Position numbers and translations under genes: made by a program
Source: Paramacrobiotus metropolitanus
Taxonomy: Eukaryota; Tardigrada; Eutardigrada; Parachela; Macrobiotidae
Length of the DNA: 64,000 nt
Direction of reading: 5' to 3'
NCBI RefSeq assembly: GCF_019649055.1
Contig: NW_026570473.1
Span: 1-64,000, forward strand
Shown here: positions 21,731 through 33,680 of the stretch, in pieces
How the letters are laid out: the number at the start of each line of letters is the position of its first letter
Numbering within the stretch: the stretch's first letter is position 1
Notes under the pieces: model-generated
Told to the model about the DNA's origin: nothing
Seen by the model: only the letters and a program-made list of their open reading frames with translations
Database searches by the model: none

Positions 21731-22029
21731 TGTTAGAAATTATATTACCAATATAATATACACTCATAATGTGTCATCTACTTGTGAACTATGATCATTG
21801 TCTTACTAGCTGATCTATGAGTGTACGGTGCACCCAGGTCACCAATCCCCTTGTTTATCAGATGTTTAGGTGCAGTAACTTACTAATATCGTGAATGTAC
21901 CTAGTGCTATATAAGAAACCTGCTTGTATAACGTTGATGAACAGAACATAACAGAACAACACCAGTGTGTGCGACGCTTCCGGTTTCTGTTCCCGTGACT
22001 ATAATAATCTCCTAATATAAATTCTAACA
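21731..22029 (+). repeat. 5' LTR
   Basis: TGTTAG...CTAACA, 299 bp, with a TATATAA box at about 21908. Identical to the 3' LTR except for one extra C in the CCCC run near 21848. Confidence 0.95.
21908..21914 (+). promoter_or_regulatory. TATA box of the 5' LTR
   Basis: TATATAA in the distal third of the LTR, preceding a presumed R region. The same sequence is in the 3' LTR at about 23333. Confidence 0.55.
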
Positions 22030-22123
22030 GATTATGAGACCTGCTTGTCTCTAAGCAGGAAGTTGTATCTGCCGTGTCTTACTAGTATAGTGGTTTGCTA
22101 CTGTTACTGTTACGGACGCCAAG

Positions 22124-23080
22124 ATGGCAACGTTGAAGGAGATAAAGGTCACGGTACTCAATGGCTCGAACTACGCTCGATGGAGAGTCGAAGTGGAGGA
22201 CGTCTTAACTGGAGAAGGCGTGTGGAGCATTGTGGATGGAAGCAACAAGATACCAAGAGATGATCCAGCAGACGAAAAGAAGCATGCCGCTTATAATAAA
22301 TGGATATCCGGAGACGGAAAAGCAAGAAGTATTCTGCGCGCAACGCTCGACGAGGTTACCTTCAATCAGGTACGCGACTGTGCAACGTCAGCAGAAATTT
22401 TGGATCGGATTAAAGAGTTAAGGGAGCCGAAAACTGGATGCGACTTAATGACCGCGATGACTGAGTTTTTCGGACTGAAGTGGAAGGATAACGACGACGT
22501 TAACACCTTCATGTCAACGCTGCACGTATTGGCATCGAAGATCGACGCCTGTGGGAAAGCCGTGAAAACCAGCGATGAGTGGCTGATTTCGAAAACACTG
22601 TCCAGCCTGCCAGTTGAATACGGACCCTTTGTGGCATCATGGAACATGATGGCCGGCCCCGACCCAAAGATGAGCGTCTTCCGTGAAAAGCTGATGTTAA
22701 CAGAACAGATGATCAAGACCCAGGAAGAAAATCGTGGATATCCTAAAGTACCTTTTGGATCAGCCTATTCCAGCTATAACCAGAGAGAAAGAGAGAATCC
22801 GAACCGATCAAACCGATTCGACCGATCTAACCGATCCGACCGATCTAACCGATCCGACCATTTTAACCGATCTGACCATATGAACCGATCTGACCGATCT
22901 GACCGACCGACCGATCTAACCAATCAAACCGATCAAACCGACCAGTTCCAGTGTAACTACTGCGGAATGGAAGGACATACGACCAGACAGTGCCCAACCT
23001 GTCCTGCTTGTGCCAACTGTGGAATCGTTGGACATAAAGCCCAATATTGCCGACGTGAACGCGTGAGAGAATCAATGTAA
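22124..23080 (+). CDS. Copia-type Gag protein
   Basis: 318 residues. The first ~200 match the copia Gag pattern (opening with binding to an L/VLNG-NY-W motif: TVLNGSNYARWRVEVEDVL, and later TLSSLPVEYGPFVASWNMM). It packages element RNA into virus-like particles. An Asn/Arg/Ser/Asp-rich linker (about 215-270), built from a repeated 9-nt unit encoding NRSD, precedes two CCHC zinc knuckles: CNYCGMEGHTTRQC and CANCGIVGHKAQYC. The frame closes soon after the second knuckle and no pol follows. The uninterrupted frame supports recent activity in trans. Confidence 0.92.
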   Translation: MATLKEIKVTVLNGSNYARWRVEVEDVLTGEGVWSIVDGSNKIPRDDPADEKKHAAYNKWISGDGKARSILRATLDEVTFNQVRDCATSAEILDRIKELREPKTGCDLMTAMTEFFGLKWKDNDDVNTFMSTLHVLASKIDACGKAVKTSDEWLISKTLSSLPVEYGPFVASWNMMAGPDPKMSVFREKLMLTEQMIKTQEENRGYPKVPFGSAYSSYNQRERENPNRSNRFDRSNRSDRSNRSDHFNRSDHMNRSDRSDRPTDLTNQTDQTDQFQCNYCGMEGHTTRQCPTCPACANCGIVGHKAQYCRRERVRESM

Positions 23081-23156
23081 AGATATCAAGGATCCGAATC
23101 AAGAACCTTTGGAACCAGTGTGCATTTCAGTGGATATGGCGCGCTGGGTGAAGGGG

Positions 23157-23454
23157 TGTTAGAAATTATATTACCAATATAATATACACTCATAATGTGT
23201 CATCTACTTGTGAACTATGATCATTGTCTTACTAGCTGATCTATGAGTGTACGGTGCACCCAGGTCACCAATCCCTTGTTTATCAGATGTTTAGGTGCAG
23301 TAACTTACTAATATCGTGAATGTACCTAGTGCTATATAAGAAACCTGCTTGTATAACGTTGATGAACAGAACATAACAGAACAACACCAGTGTGTGCGAC
23401 GCTTCCGGTTTCTGTTCCCGTGACTATAATAATCTCCTAATATAAATTCTAACA
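23157..23454 (+). repeat. 3' LTR
   Basis: 298 bp, same TGTTAG...CTAACA ends as the 5' LTR, followed by the GTAGT target duplication. Confidence 0.95.
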
Positions 23455-23990
23455 GTAGTTCAGTTGTCGGAAAAATTATAATTATATGCTGCAAGTCTGC
23501 AGTCACACGTAAGTTGTCGACTATACAAGCGCATTGACGATTCATAGGTTTTTAAGGGTTGCGTTTCAGAATACCACTTTCCAAATTCAAGCATAATTAT
23601 AACGGAAGACACATAATAGTATAATAGTATATGACACAGCAATTTCTGGCCTTGATTAGATAACGTTTTTGGCTGTTATTGCTCAGGGTTAAAATGTAAT
23701 GTGTATGTGGAGTTTCTGATCCATGGCGGCATGCCGGCATGGCCACACTACGTAACACAATCGAATTATCTTAAACTGGTTCATAGGGGATACATGCATA
23801 ATAGCGCTGCGCCGTTTACAAGATCTACTTATTTTCCCGGCTCTGCAACTTCAAGTTATCACCACAAATACCGTGTAAGAGCGCTCTAATCAGTAATCAG
23901 CAGGTTTTAAAACTGCTGAATATGTTGTTGCAAATTATTGACCACAGCCGCTAACGCCAGGCATACTACGAGTAATCATTATTATTATTT

Positions 23991-26593
23991 ATGGCACAAC
24001 TGCAGACAACCCCGAAGGAACTTCAAGTGTGGTCGAAGATGCCTCAATCCAGGATAGTGGATGCACTGTTACTTATTACTAGCGCACTCCATTTGGTTTT
24101 TGACTACTTTTCAGTACTACTGCGCAAAGCATTCATAAAAAATGTCGTCAACAAAGCCGCTGCGAAATTCTCATTTGGGGTGGATTGCGAATATGAACCC
24201 AAAGATTTTATTTCCGAAGGAGCTTATGGAAGCGTGTTCAGAGCATATATTATTCGCCGCGGAGATTTTATCGGAGAAAAAACGGTCGCCGTGAAATCAG
24301 TGAAACTTTATAAAATGCGACTTGCATTAGCAGAGCCAGATAGTTACATTAGGCTGCGCAGGGGATTAGACCAATTGCTAGAACTGCATCACGATAATGT
24401 GGTGAAGATTTACAAGATAAGTATCAGCTCGGATGACGCGAAAGTGCCCGCCGTGGAACTGATGATGGATTATTACTGTGGTGAGTACTCACATATCACG
24501 ATTATTGTACAATGTACACCACAAATTTTATGCACAAGTGAAAACATAAAAGAGAGCGCCACACCAGATCTATTTTGCCACTTACTCGTAGAATGCAGAC
24601 TCAGTGCACTAACTGATAATCATACTCATTGCACAGTAATCCAAGACAATCATTCAGTGTCGAATCAAGTTTCTATATTACGGGGAGGGTGCAGCGAACT
24701 TCAAAGAGTCATACTCTTTGAAGTTCGTAAATTTGTAATGTTATTTTATAAATAACCTTTCATAACCTTTTATAAAATATATATAAATAACCTTTTATTT
24801 TATATAAATAACCTTTTATATTTATAAACAATAGTTTTTAGGCCATTTTTGTTATTTCCTGCTTTAATATGTTAGTTAAACAATATCCTCAACTCCCTGC
24901 AAAGGGTTGCAGCTCCAGGGAGCTAACTAGCCGCCCTTGCGCCGTGATTGGTTACTGTCCTCTTCAAAGTTGCATCTACGATTTCCGTCGTATTGGGCTT
25001 TTGCTTAGAAACTCAAGAAATTCAACAAAAGGAAGCTACGTCTGTAGTTAAGATTTAGTCTCTATTATGGCTGCGTGCACGGGTAAACACGGCAGCTGGC
25101 CGCGTGCACGGGTGACCTTTGGAGTCCGCACCGACCGCACGGGTGCTGGCTGGGGGCACGGGATTCCTGTACAGGCGTTGGCTGCGTGTACGGGTCATTC
25201 ATTTAATCATAAATTTATTTTTTTTAACTTTTTCTTTACTAATTGAACTTTTAGATATACTTTTATTTCTCAATTTCTTATATGATGGAACTAGACTCAT
25301 CTTAATTTTTCAACAAAATACAGTTAAGTAGAACCGCGAATTATGCTGCCTGTTTTTTGACTCAAGAAATGAATCACTCGGCTTGTTCATGGTGCCAAAT
25401 TCGTGTATTCACACAAAAGCAATCGCTGTCGCGTATGTACACAAATTTGGTACTGTTTATTTCCATAACGGTACAACTTGGTGCACAAGAAGAGTCTAGT
25501 AGAACATAGTAAGAACACTCAACATACAAAACAATATTTCTTTGTACTCTGTACATGAGAAATAGTAAATTAGTTATCAGTTTATCCCAGGCAGAAAATC
25601 CCACTTGCTTCCTTCTGCAAGATACTCTTCAGAACGGCTTGATATACAGACAACGCAAATAATCAGTAATGTTTAACGTTTTGTTTTTCAGATGGTGACC
25701 TGCGTAATTACCTACAAAAGCTAAAACAAAGCAACACGCTTCTCGATCATCCTACCATTCTTCGATTTTTAACCGATATTGCGAGCGGTATTCGATATTT
25801 TCATCACAATAACATCATACACGGCGACTTAAAACCGGAAAATATTCTCGTCAAGCATTTGAAACACAATGGAAAAAGGCTTGCGATTGGTGACTACGAT
25901 GACCACTTTAAGTCCAGAAGTGGGGCTGTAAGCAATTATGGTATCGAACGGGCCTGTTGTACCCCTAGCTATATGTCGCCTGAAATGATGCGCTTTTTCC
26001 TGAAAGAAAATCCTGGTATCTCCGAAAATCCGGGATTGGCAACGGATATCTGGAGTTTCGGCTGTATTGCGCTTGATTTCCTGGACTGTGTATTTGGTGA
26101 CCGACCAAGGAAGCTGGTGTCGAAGAGTGCCGATTCCGCATTAAATGAGGAATCTGTTGATGATAACACGACACTACAGCGTTACAGTTACCTTTATTCA
26201 GAAGGTTATGCTCCCTTCGTGAGTAGCGGCATTTGGATCAACGTAAATGGGACGGACGGAAATGAGATAAATTTAGCGCAATGTATTGAAAGATGTTTTG
26301 CTGTTTGTGGGACGGACAGGATAACGGCGGACGAACTCCTGTATGAGCTGCAGGCTGCTAAACAAACAATTTCTGCTACCTTAAAACAAGCTGATACAGC
26401 TCCAGCGAGGTTAAACCAGTTTGTCATACAAAAAGAAAGTAGCCGTTTATTTTACTGCTGCTCGTGGGCAATCGATGAGGTGAGAAAGGAGATTTTTTTG
26501 GAAACTTTCGACCCCACATTATCTTTTGTGTGGCGTTTTCCTCTCCACGCTGAACTAACGCCCAATGGCCAGGTACGAACACGAACTGCATAA
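23991..26593 (+). CDS. HGD-type protein kinase with hydrophobic N-terminal segment
   Basis: Exons 23991-24480 and 25692-26593 give 463 residues; the phase-1 intron (GTGAGT...TTTTTCAG) is at the family's conserved site, joining YYC to DGDL. Residues about 21-45 (IVDALLLITSALHLVFDYF) are hydrophobic and may be a membrane anchor, followed by the kinase fold: SEGAYG loop (75-80), VAVK Lys (102), HGDLKPEN catalytic loop, GDYDD in the DFG position, SPEM and ATDIWSFGC. Key catalytic residues are kept. It is longer than the other two because of an insertion in the C-lobe and an unrecognised tail of about 60 residues. The intron carries no transposase, only small repeats and a hairpin at 24695. Confidence 0.85.
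24695..24727. repeat. Perfect 15-bp hairpin in kinase intron
   Basis: CGAACTTCAAAGAGT, loop CAT, then the exact reverse complement. Followed at 24750-24830 by AT-rich TATAAATAACCTTTTA direct repeats. Confidence 0.85.
25065..25200. repeat. GCACGGGT degenerate tandem repeat
   Basis: Recurring GCGTGCACGGGT and GGCTG units within the kinase intron; non-coding. Confidence 0.6.
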
Positions 26594-28679
26594 AACACCC
26601 ATGCGTAAATAAACGTGATAGGTCATTGCCGTGCTCTAAGAGTACGAGTGGAATGAATGAACAATCCTCTCTTAAAAGGCTGCAGTACTTCCATAGAACT
26701 TCGATGGACGGAGTTAACCGTGTCCGGAAATAGCGTAGGTGCCTACGAGAAATCCAATCAAAGATTAACCTTTTGGTTTGGTTCTTATCGTTTAAACCCT
26801 TCTGATTGACAGACAAAGCATGGGTGGTCAGAACTGTATGGGTTTGAGTGGTTAAATCTGACCCCAAGCCTGTAAAGAGATGAAAGTTCATCTGTTCCTC
26901 TCGTACTCCTAGGGTAACGGCAAGGGATAGTTCATTTTGCAGAAATTCATAAATAAAAAGCAATTTAAAATGCGCAGTTACTTAATTTTGTGCTTATTTA
27001 TTTAAGTAACTGCTTTAACTGAAAGCAGCTAAACCATGCAAAGCAATCTGAATATACACGTATATACTATTATCGACCGGAGAGAAGCGAAGGTCCTCTT
27101 AATTCAAATCAAGACCAATGGATTAGTTGAATCTGTCCGTTACGGAAATCCGATACGAAAGAGCGTTACCGAAGTAACGCTATGACGACATCACTGTCGG
27201 CAGCAATGACATTACCGCTGGTTTCCGTGAGGTATCGAGCATATACAAGAGTACTGCAACCCTTCATTTCTATCCGTTACGGAAGCGCGTTACGGATGTG
27301 CGCAGTGATGCCGTTACCAGCTGAACCATTCTTATGTTATACTGAAGGAAAAGCTTACTTTTAATGTACTTGTAACCCAAGCACGTTTGTTATGATATTT
27401 TCGTACGTACGGTACGCTACGTATAAAAATTTCATTATAAACGTGCTTAGTGTCACACGTACCGGCAGGGCCGTAGCGATGCCCGAGCGATGGGTATCGT
27501 TCTGCTGAAGCTTTCAGCTTGCCAAATAGCAGCATTTGGCAAGCTATTTGGCTGCGCTTGTTCCGCCGGTTAAAGTTCGATCTGCGGCCAATGCGCTCAT
27601 AAATATCAAAACCTGCCCTCTTTGAGCATCCCCCGGACCTAGCTAGGGCCATGGTGATTACTTATGCCAGTCCCTCTCCTGCTACCGTTGGCCAAATATA
27701 TTCAATAATTCTGTAGGCCAAATCCCACTCCCCCCCCCACCTTCGTAAACCGCCGGCCAACGGACCCTCACGTACATACCTCCATCTTCTTGCGCTTATC
27801 ATGCACGCCAGAGGTCCAGAGCTGCCTTTAAAGCTGCTGAAGCTTTCAATTGGCATAATCTTTTCGAGCAGCAACGCCTTGAATTTACCAGCCGATAGTG
27901 TCGCATTCAAGAGATCATTCGAAAATATTATTGCATTGAATGAATGCGCTGATTAGCGCGAAATGTAAAACTTATTGGTAGAAATATCTAAGATGCGCTG
28001 GAGTGGCCATAAAATGTGTTTCTTTTACTGTATAAACTGATGTATTCACATCAGCAAGAAGGTTAAAAACCGAGAATTTGATGTTGTACCTTACGAACAT
28101 CGCTGCAGAGCCAGTCTGCATTTCTTGAATTACATACGTATAATGGTGAACCAAATGAGAAAGCTGCAAATTGATAAAATCAGCTGCCTGTACGAACTCT
28201 GGAGCAAATCTCATTCGGCGCTTTATTAAATTCCAGTAGATTACTTATTAATTTTACAAACACCTCAAATTAAAATAAAAACGGTTTACCTCTACAGCAG
28301 GAACTTTTTTTGTCGTACACAATAAGGTTTATCTTCAAAGCATGTCACGAGTACTCCTCGTGTCATAGCTTGCTTAGATGTTTTCCAATATGGCGATGCT
28401 CTTGTTTTCTGTGTGTCATCCTTCATTGTTTTGAGTGCTAAGTGCTTTCAAAAGCTGCACTATATGGTCACATGGATCAAATGACAGATTGAAGTACTGG
28501 TTGAAACAAATTCAAAGACGAAACTGGTCATAAATAAAAGAATGATTTTGAAGAAAGGACATGAAAAAAACTGCAAAAGTACCTAAAGGTTTTCGATTTT
28601 TCGTTTTCGCTGTTCTCCACAGAAAACGTTTAAATTTCGTTTCCTTCAATGCTTACATAATGGCAAGTACAAAAAAATA
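26594..28679. other. Gene-poor stretch
   Basis: No supported gene. It holds a CCGTTACGGAA-rich patch (27135-27310) and a short hairpin AGCTTGCCAAAT/ATTTGGCAAGCT near 27515-27545. The minus-strand frame at 26424-26963 lacks splice context or recognisable motifs and was not accepted. Confidence 0.4.
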
Positions 28680-28917
28680 TATATAGGGGGAAAAAGCAGT
28701 CTACTCGAACCATTTCCTTGTACTGCTGCCGTCAGCCGGCTGGAGTTTTACGTTGTGAACTTGTGGGCCTGTGGGCCTTTACATGATGCTTATGTACCGT
28801 GCCCGATTTAACCATATGTACTGCCGTAACGTCACACACGGCAGACGGCAGCAGTGCCGTGAATTGGTTCGACTGACATGGTTTTCCCCCCTGTAGATGA
28901 TTTGTGTACTGCTACAT
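28679..28917. mobile_element. Tc1-related MITE
   Basis: About 240 bp with imperfect inverted ends TATAGGGGG(A)AAA... and ...TTTTCCCCCCTGTA. It shares CTGCTGCCGTCAGCCGGCTG and GAGTTTTACGTTGTG with the terminal repeats of the transposon at 1037-2780. Non-coding, probably mobilised by that transposase. Confidence 0.75.
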
Positions 28918-29798
28918 ATGACAGAGGGGTAAAACAGGGAAAATTATTTTGGGAATTATTGGTCCTTTGTATTATTTTATTATTTTGGTCCTTTGTATTA
29001 ATTATTTAAGTATAAACGATGATTTTAATCGTACTTTCTCCAATTTTCATTTCCAGTGCATTTTGATGGCCGGTATCGGTATATTGTGACAACGAAAAAA
29101 AATTTCTCCACAGTTTTTGTACAATTTGCAATCAGAAGTCACATGCATGCTGCAATTATAGGCATTCGAATTTCCACAACGGGATTTTTTATTTTCGGCT
29201 TTTTCTCGCCACACATGTGAAATGTGAGGCTGCACGCACGTACAGAGTACAGTACGCTGATTGTAAAGCTCATTACATTAGGTTTTACAACTTTACACAA
29301 AGCATCCGAACTTTGTTGCTAAACTGGCCTCAAACCAACCTAAATAACGACGTTTTAGAAGAAAGAAGTACAGATAGGTTAAACTTATCATGAACGTAAT
29401 ATTTTGGTGTTTTCATGATGCAAGATTTTGTAAATTTTACCTGTCTGAATTTATTTTGTGGTATTGTTAACCTGTAATAAAACCTTCCTTGAACCATCTC
29501 AGCGTGACAAAGAAAGGTTACTCTCTGCGCATGTAAGGAATACTCTTTGAAGAGGAATACTCCGAATGTATGGACTTGAAAAATGACTTAACACCGCCCT
29601 GAATCAGTTGTACAGCATGCAGGCTTTACCGCCTTATCGATCAGCGTTGAGTCATTTTTGAAGCCCATTTTGAAGCATCTCTCCTTTTTTGGTGGCGGCT
29701 GAAACCGAACAGAAAAGCCGTAGGTGGTAAAATTCAGATTTATTACATACTTCAATGCGAAATCCATTTCATAAACAATAAATCGAAATTGAAGGGAG
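28918..29798. other. Intergenic
   Basis: AT-rich, no gene or clear repeat recognised. Confidence 0.4.
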
Positions 29799-29930
29799 CG
29801 ACTATTGTCACCCCCGCACCCTTTTTTGACTATTGCGACCCTCTTTTTACATAAAATAAACGCTACCCTTGACTATTGTAACCACCTTTCTTACCCCCTT
29901 TGGCTATTACCACTCCTTGAGATTGCGGTG
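29799..29930. repeat. Transposon end with GACTATTG motifs
   Basis: GACTATTGTCACCCCCGCAC and repeated TTTGACTATTG(C/T) motifs; the inverse of the block at 12900-13020, including the shared TTTATT core. Probably one end of the same transposon family; the partner end was not found nearby. Confidence 0.6.
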
Positions 29931-30107
29931 CTCGGCAGTTTGTGCGCGTTTATGCATTTACGTGAAATGAACCGCTCGCACTTATTTATGCACGGGTTTA
30001 ACAATTTAAGCAAAATTCACCTTTCTGGTTTGTGGATGCATTTGTTGATTCAGTAGTTACCTGACCACCTCTGGCTGTCAGCGCAATCTGTATCCGGCGA
30101 TTATAAG

Positions 30108-31155
30108 TTGGACGCACCGGTCTCAGCTGGTAATGGTGAAATAATTCTGGAGTTCCTTGATGCAGACAAGTTATTTACACACATAATGGCTTGGAATATT
30201 GCCACAGCGACCTTAAGAAATTTGGGAACTTGGGATCTACGAAACGAAGAAATAGAACTGATGCCAATTGCTGTAGGCACAAACATTTATTTTTGGGTAG
30301 GAAGTAAACTACAAAAGCTATGCCTCATTCGTGGAACACAATGCTGGGTGGATCCGCCGTACAAGCATAATGTGTAAGCTTTCTGACTTAATTAAGAGCT
30401 CATCAGGAAGACATCCGGTAGAGACAGCTCAAAGTTTTTAATCAACGAATTAGTCACTGCCGGCTGCGAACACATTTCGCGAACTTGTTGGATTTAGTTA
30501 AATGAGTCTTAGCGACTAAAAAACCGTCATACTGTTTGTAGTCACAAAATGTGTTAGACTTTTAGCTATCTTAACTTCCTAAGCACATATTCCGTTACAG
30601 TGGAGAGATTGTCTACGGGGAACGGATCGAGAACCACTAGTTTACTGTTATTTAACAAAGTTCAAATCGTCGCTTTCCTTGCGATTTCGTTGCCTGAACA
30701 CTGTGACGGACCTGTGGAGCAAAAACTGCATTCCCGATTTAGATGAAGCACGTGAGCAGTTTGTCATCGTTAAGCTGGACCATCACTTGTACCTCCTGGG
30801 AGGAAGAGAACCACTGAAGGATCCGCCTGAACTGCGAGAACGTCGCGAACCAAAGTTGGGTATTCTTGCATCTAAGGCAAGCATGAAGTCTTGTTTACGT
30901 GTGAATATTCCACGTGGGTCCTGGGAACCCATTGCTCCCCTAAATCACGATCGCATATCTCCTTCCGCGTTTGTTTTACACGGTCAGATATATGTCTTTG
31001 GCGGTTGGTCCAAAACTGGTGACCCAGAAAAATCGATGGAAGTGTACTGCACAGAAAAGGATAGCTGGTCCCTTGTCGGCTTTCCAGAGCCAAAAGATGA
31101 GAGCAGAAATTACAGTGTCTTTAGGGCTTGCGGGACTATGATCTACCCATCTTAA
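30108..31155 (+). CDS. Kelch-repeat protein, partial model
   Basis: A first block (about 30168-30375) reads LFTHIMAWNIATATLRNLGT and IELMPIAVGTNIYFWVGSKL and may end at a GTAAGC donor near 30376. A last exon, open to the stop at 31155, reads NTVTDLWSKNCIPDLDEARE, HLYLLGG, then SWEPIAPLNHDRISPSAFVL, QIYVFGGWS and SMEVYCTEKDSWSLVGFPEP. The GG pairs with downstream W and aromatic positions are those of Kelch beta-propeller blades. About three blades can be seen where a propeller needs five to seven, so exons are missing or the gene is reduced. No BTB or BACK domain was found. A middle exon may follow CCGTTACAG at 30600. Role: probably protein-protein binding, as in Kelch substrate adaptors. Confidence 0.6.
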
Positions 31156-32940
31156 AGAAAAAAGGCTGTTGCAGGTCATATTATCGCGGAGTTTGTGAGG
31201 GATGCATTCATGCTTTCGCTTTTCGTAATAACGATCAAATGATTTTACACTAAATAGTAGAAATGCCGTTTTTTATTACATATGTTCTAATCATAAAATA
31301 AAACATAAAATAAAACATCTCAAACTATTTCACAAGTCAGCGCATCAGCGAAGCGATCCCAGTGGATGACGAATTTTATTGTGTCGAAATTAATCAGCAA
31401 AATATAATATCAAAATTTCTCCCACAATATTGCCATGCACAAAATACATTATACAGCGGTCGGATTACAGCTTTTTAACAAATCTATTCGCCGCTTTTTA
31501 ACAGTACACTGATGACAGAACTACCGTTCATCTACCGGTATGTGAAGCTCAGTAACCAAAGCCAGTGCCTAAAAGTACTCGTAAAAACTGTACAAGTTTG
31601 TCGCGGAATTGAGGGCGTACAGGCACAGCATACTAACCGTATATCGGCATTTTAACGACGTCCACTACGTGACTACACTACAGCTATCAAAATAACAATA
31701 ATTTATTACAACACTTGCAAAATTAATTTAACTTTCGAAGTAAGTATATTACGTTGTACCGTCATTCTTAAACTTGGCCTGGAGTGTTTTACCGCCGATA
31801 ACAGCCTCCGCGCCGACGGTAACGTAAAGGTGAACAACACTGGCCGCCACAGGTACGTTTGTTATTCTTTAATAAACTTTATTGTTATTCGATTTTCCAC
31901 TGATGAGCGCCTTTATTTAAGTGAAGCAACGGCAAAATTTGATGTTACCACTTAAGTGGTCAACGCACGCACAGTCTGTATGCTCCCGCTGCCAGATTGC
32001 CAGGTAAGTTTAAGTGTTTAATTAATGATACGCAAAAATCGTTTCACTCTAATTATTAATTTTGGTTGTACCTTGTATTTATTATCAACCTGTACAAGCA
32101 AATGCCATTTACACTTAAACTTTAAAAACCCAGTAACTAGATTGTTATTATCGTCATTTGGCTGCTCGGATGTAACAGAATTATGCAAGCTTTTATTTTC
32201 TGTTCTGCAGGAAGTCGCACGGCTGGAGATTACTGGCTATTTAAATTGATACGGATTACACTGCATGCTGCGTTGTACGTACATACTTCATAAACAGCTT
32301 GCCTTGGAGAATTTCGATAATGCACTAATGATGACATAATTGTGTACTCTGTAGATACTGAATTTAACCAATTTTTAGCTATGCGCTTGCCGCACCCTCC
32401 GACTGTTCAAAAGCGGTATTCAAAAGCGGTATGCGGTTCAAAAGCGATCTTCCATCACGGTAGAAAAAAAAACTGCAGAAAAAATGTGGGGAAAATTTCC
32501 TGTATGTTGCAGAGTTTTTATGGCTTTTAAGCCGTAACCGTTCCGGTTATACGACCAGCATCGCGTGGAGCAGATCCTCCAACAACAGCAGATCAGTCCT
32601 GAGCCGCTCAAGCCCTAACCAACTTTACTGCCAAGCGCAGCGGAAGCTGTTTATTTCACCTATTGACGAATTCCACCATTCCCAAATAGCTTGACAAATG
32701 TTTTATTACCGTGCAGTGTTGCGCTTCGACGGCGTTGCATCTATGATAAGATGAAAGAGGCAGTATGCTTGGCTGTGCTAAAAAGATGGATAAGCTTATT
32801 GAATGTGCTATTTCCTGAACATACAGTATTTGGTAATCCACTGAAAATTTAAATTTAGAGAATTTAAAACTGGAACAAGAATGATCGGCATGGTAGCGCT
32901 TATGTCAACAACTATAACAGTAACCTATGTAACCAGCTCT
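31156..32940. other. Gene-poor stretch
   Basis: No gene supported. Open frames are short and AT-rich. Nothing repeated was noticed apart from a GCGGTATTCAAAA duplication near 32414-32440. Confidence 0.4.
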
Positions 32941-33370
32941 TAATCGTCAGTTTCGGCCTGTTCGGGGATGTTCGGGAAGGTCACATTGGTAAACTAGTAC
33001 TTGGCCCAAACTGACGATTAAGAGCTGAGGCATTTGCAAAAGTACTACCATACTTTGAAAGTGCTTTCAAAGTACTGATGTACCACAGTGACCCTCCCGA
33101 GCATCCCCGAACAGGCCGAAACTGACGATTAAGAGCTAGGCATTTAAAAGTATGGCAGTACTTCGAAAGTAAAGCAATACTTTTAAAGTGCTGTAGTACT
33201 TTCAAAGTACTGGTGACCTAAGTGACTTTCCCTACAGCCCCGAACATGCCGAAACTGACGATTAAGAGCTGGGGCATTTTGAAAGTATGGCTGTGCTTTT
33301 AAAGTAAAGCAATATTTTCAAAGACCTTTTTACTGTCAAAGTGCCTTTCAAGTTGCTGGTGTGCCAAAGT
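32940..33370. repeat. Tandem/inverted repeats of about 125 bp
   Basis: The block ACTGACGATTAAGAGCT occurs at about 33009, 33120 and 33253, and inverted at 32935-32955. It is followed each time by GCATTT...AAAGTACT-rich sequence. Several AAAGTACT and AGTACTTT pieces can pair. Non-coding. Confidence 0.7.
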
Positions 33371-33579
33371 GCAAGTATAAAAAAACGGTGCTCATCATGG
33401 GTGTAGTGCACCGACGCACTGGTCACCGCGTTGTCAAACACCAGAAACAGCATCCCCAGATGGAACCAGTTGAAGCGCAGGATTTTCTAGCAGAACTCCG
33501 GCGCTTGACCTTTTGGTTTATTCTCGTCCACCGTCTCCAGGCGCCAGTTGCCGGTCTGCTCATCAATAACGATAACAGT

Positions 33580-33680
33580 TCCACATTTTCACATTTTCGC
33601 ATTTTCACATTTTTGCATTTTCACATTTTTGCATTTTCGCATTTTCGATGTTCGCAGATTTGCATTTTCGCATTAATACA
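33580..33680. repeat. CATTTTCA/CATTTTCG minisatellite
   Basis: A run of 8-9 bp units CATTTT(C/T)(A/G/C), about ten copies. Confidence 0.8.

Larger units (their letters stand above)
21726..23459 (+). mobile_element. Gag-only Ty1/copia-type LTR retrotransposon
   Basis: Two LTRs (21731-22029 and 23157-23454; 299 and 298 bp) differ by a single C. They begin TGTTAG, end CTAACA, and are flanked by the 5-bp duplication GTAGT (21726-21730 and 23455-23459). Between them lies one gag gene and then only about 76 nt to the 3' LTR, including a purine-rich GGTGAAGGGG tract right before it. Protease, integrase, reverse transcriptase and RNase H are absent, so it must borrow enzymes from a relative. The near-identical LTRs show recent insertion. 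Confidence 0.95.

Noticed and set aside
26895-26915. GTTCCTCTCGTACT matches the antisense of the sarcin-ricin loop of large-subunit rRNA
   Set aside because: Only 14 bases match; sequences on both sides do not resemble LSU rRNA, so an rRNA fragment cannot be supported.
26424-26963. 179-codon minus-strand frame
   Set aside because: Overlaps the last kinase exon on the other strand and shows no motif, splice context or compositional support.
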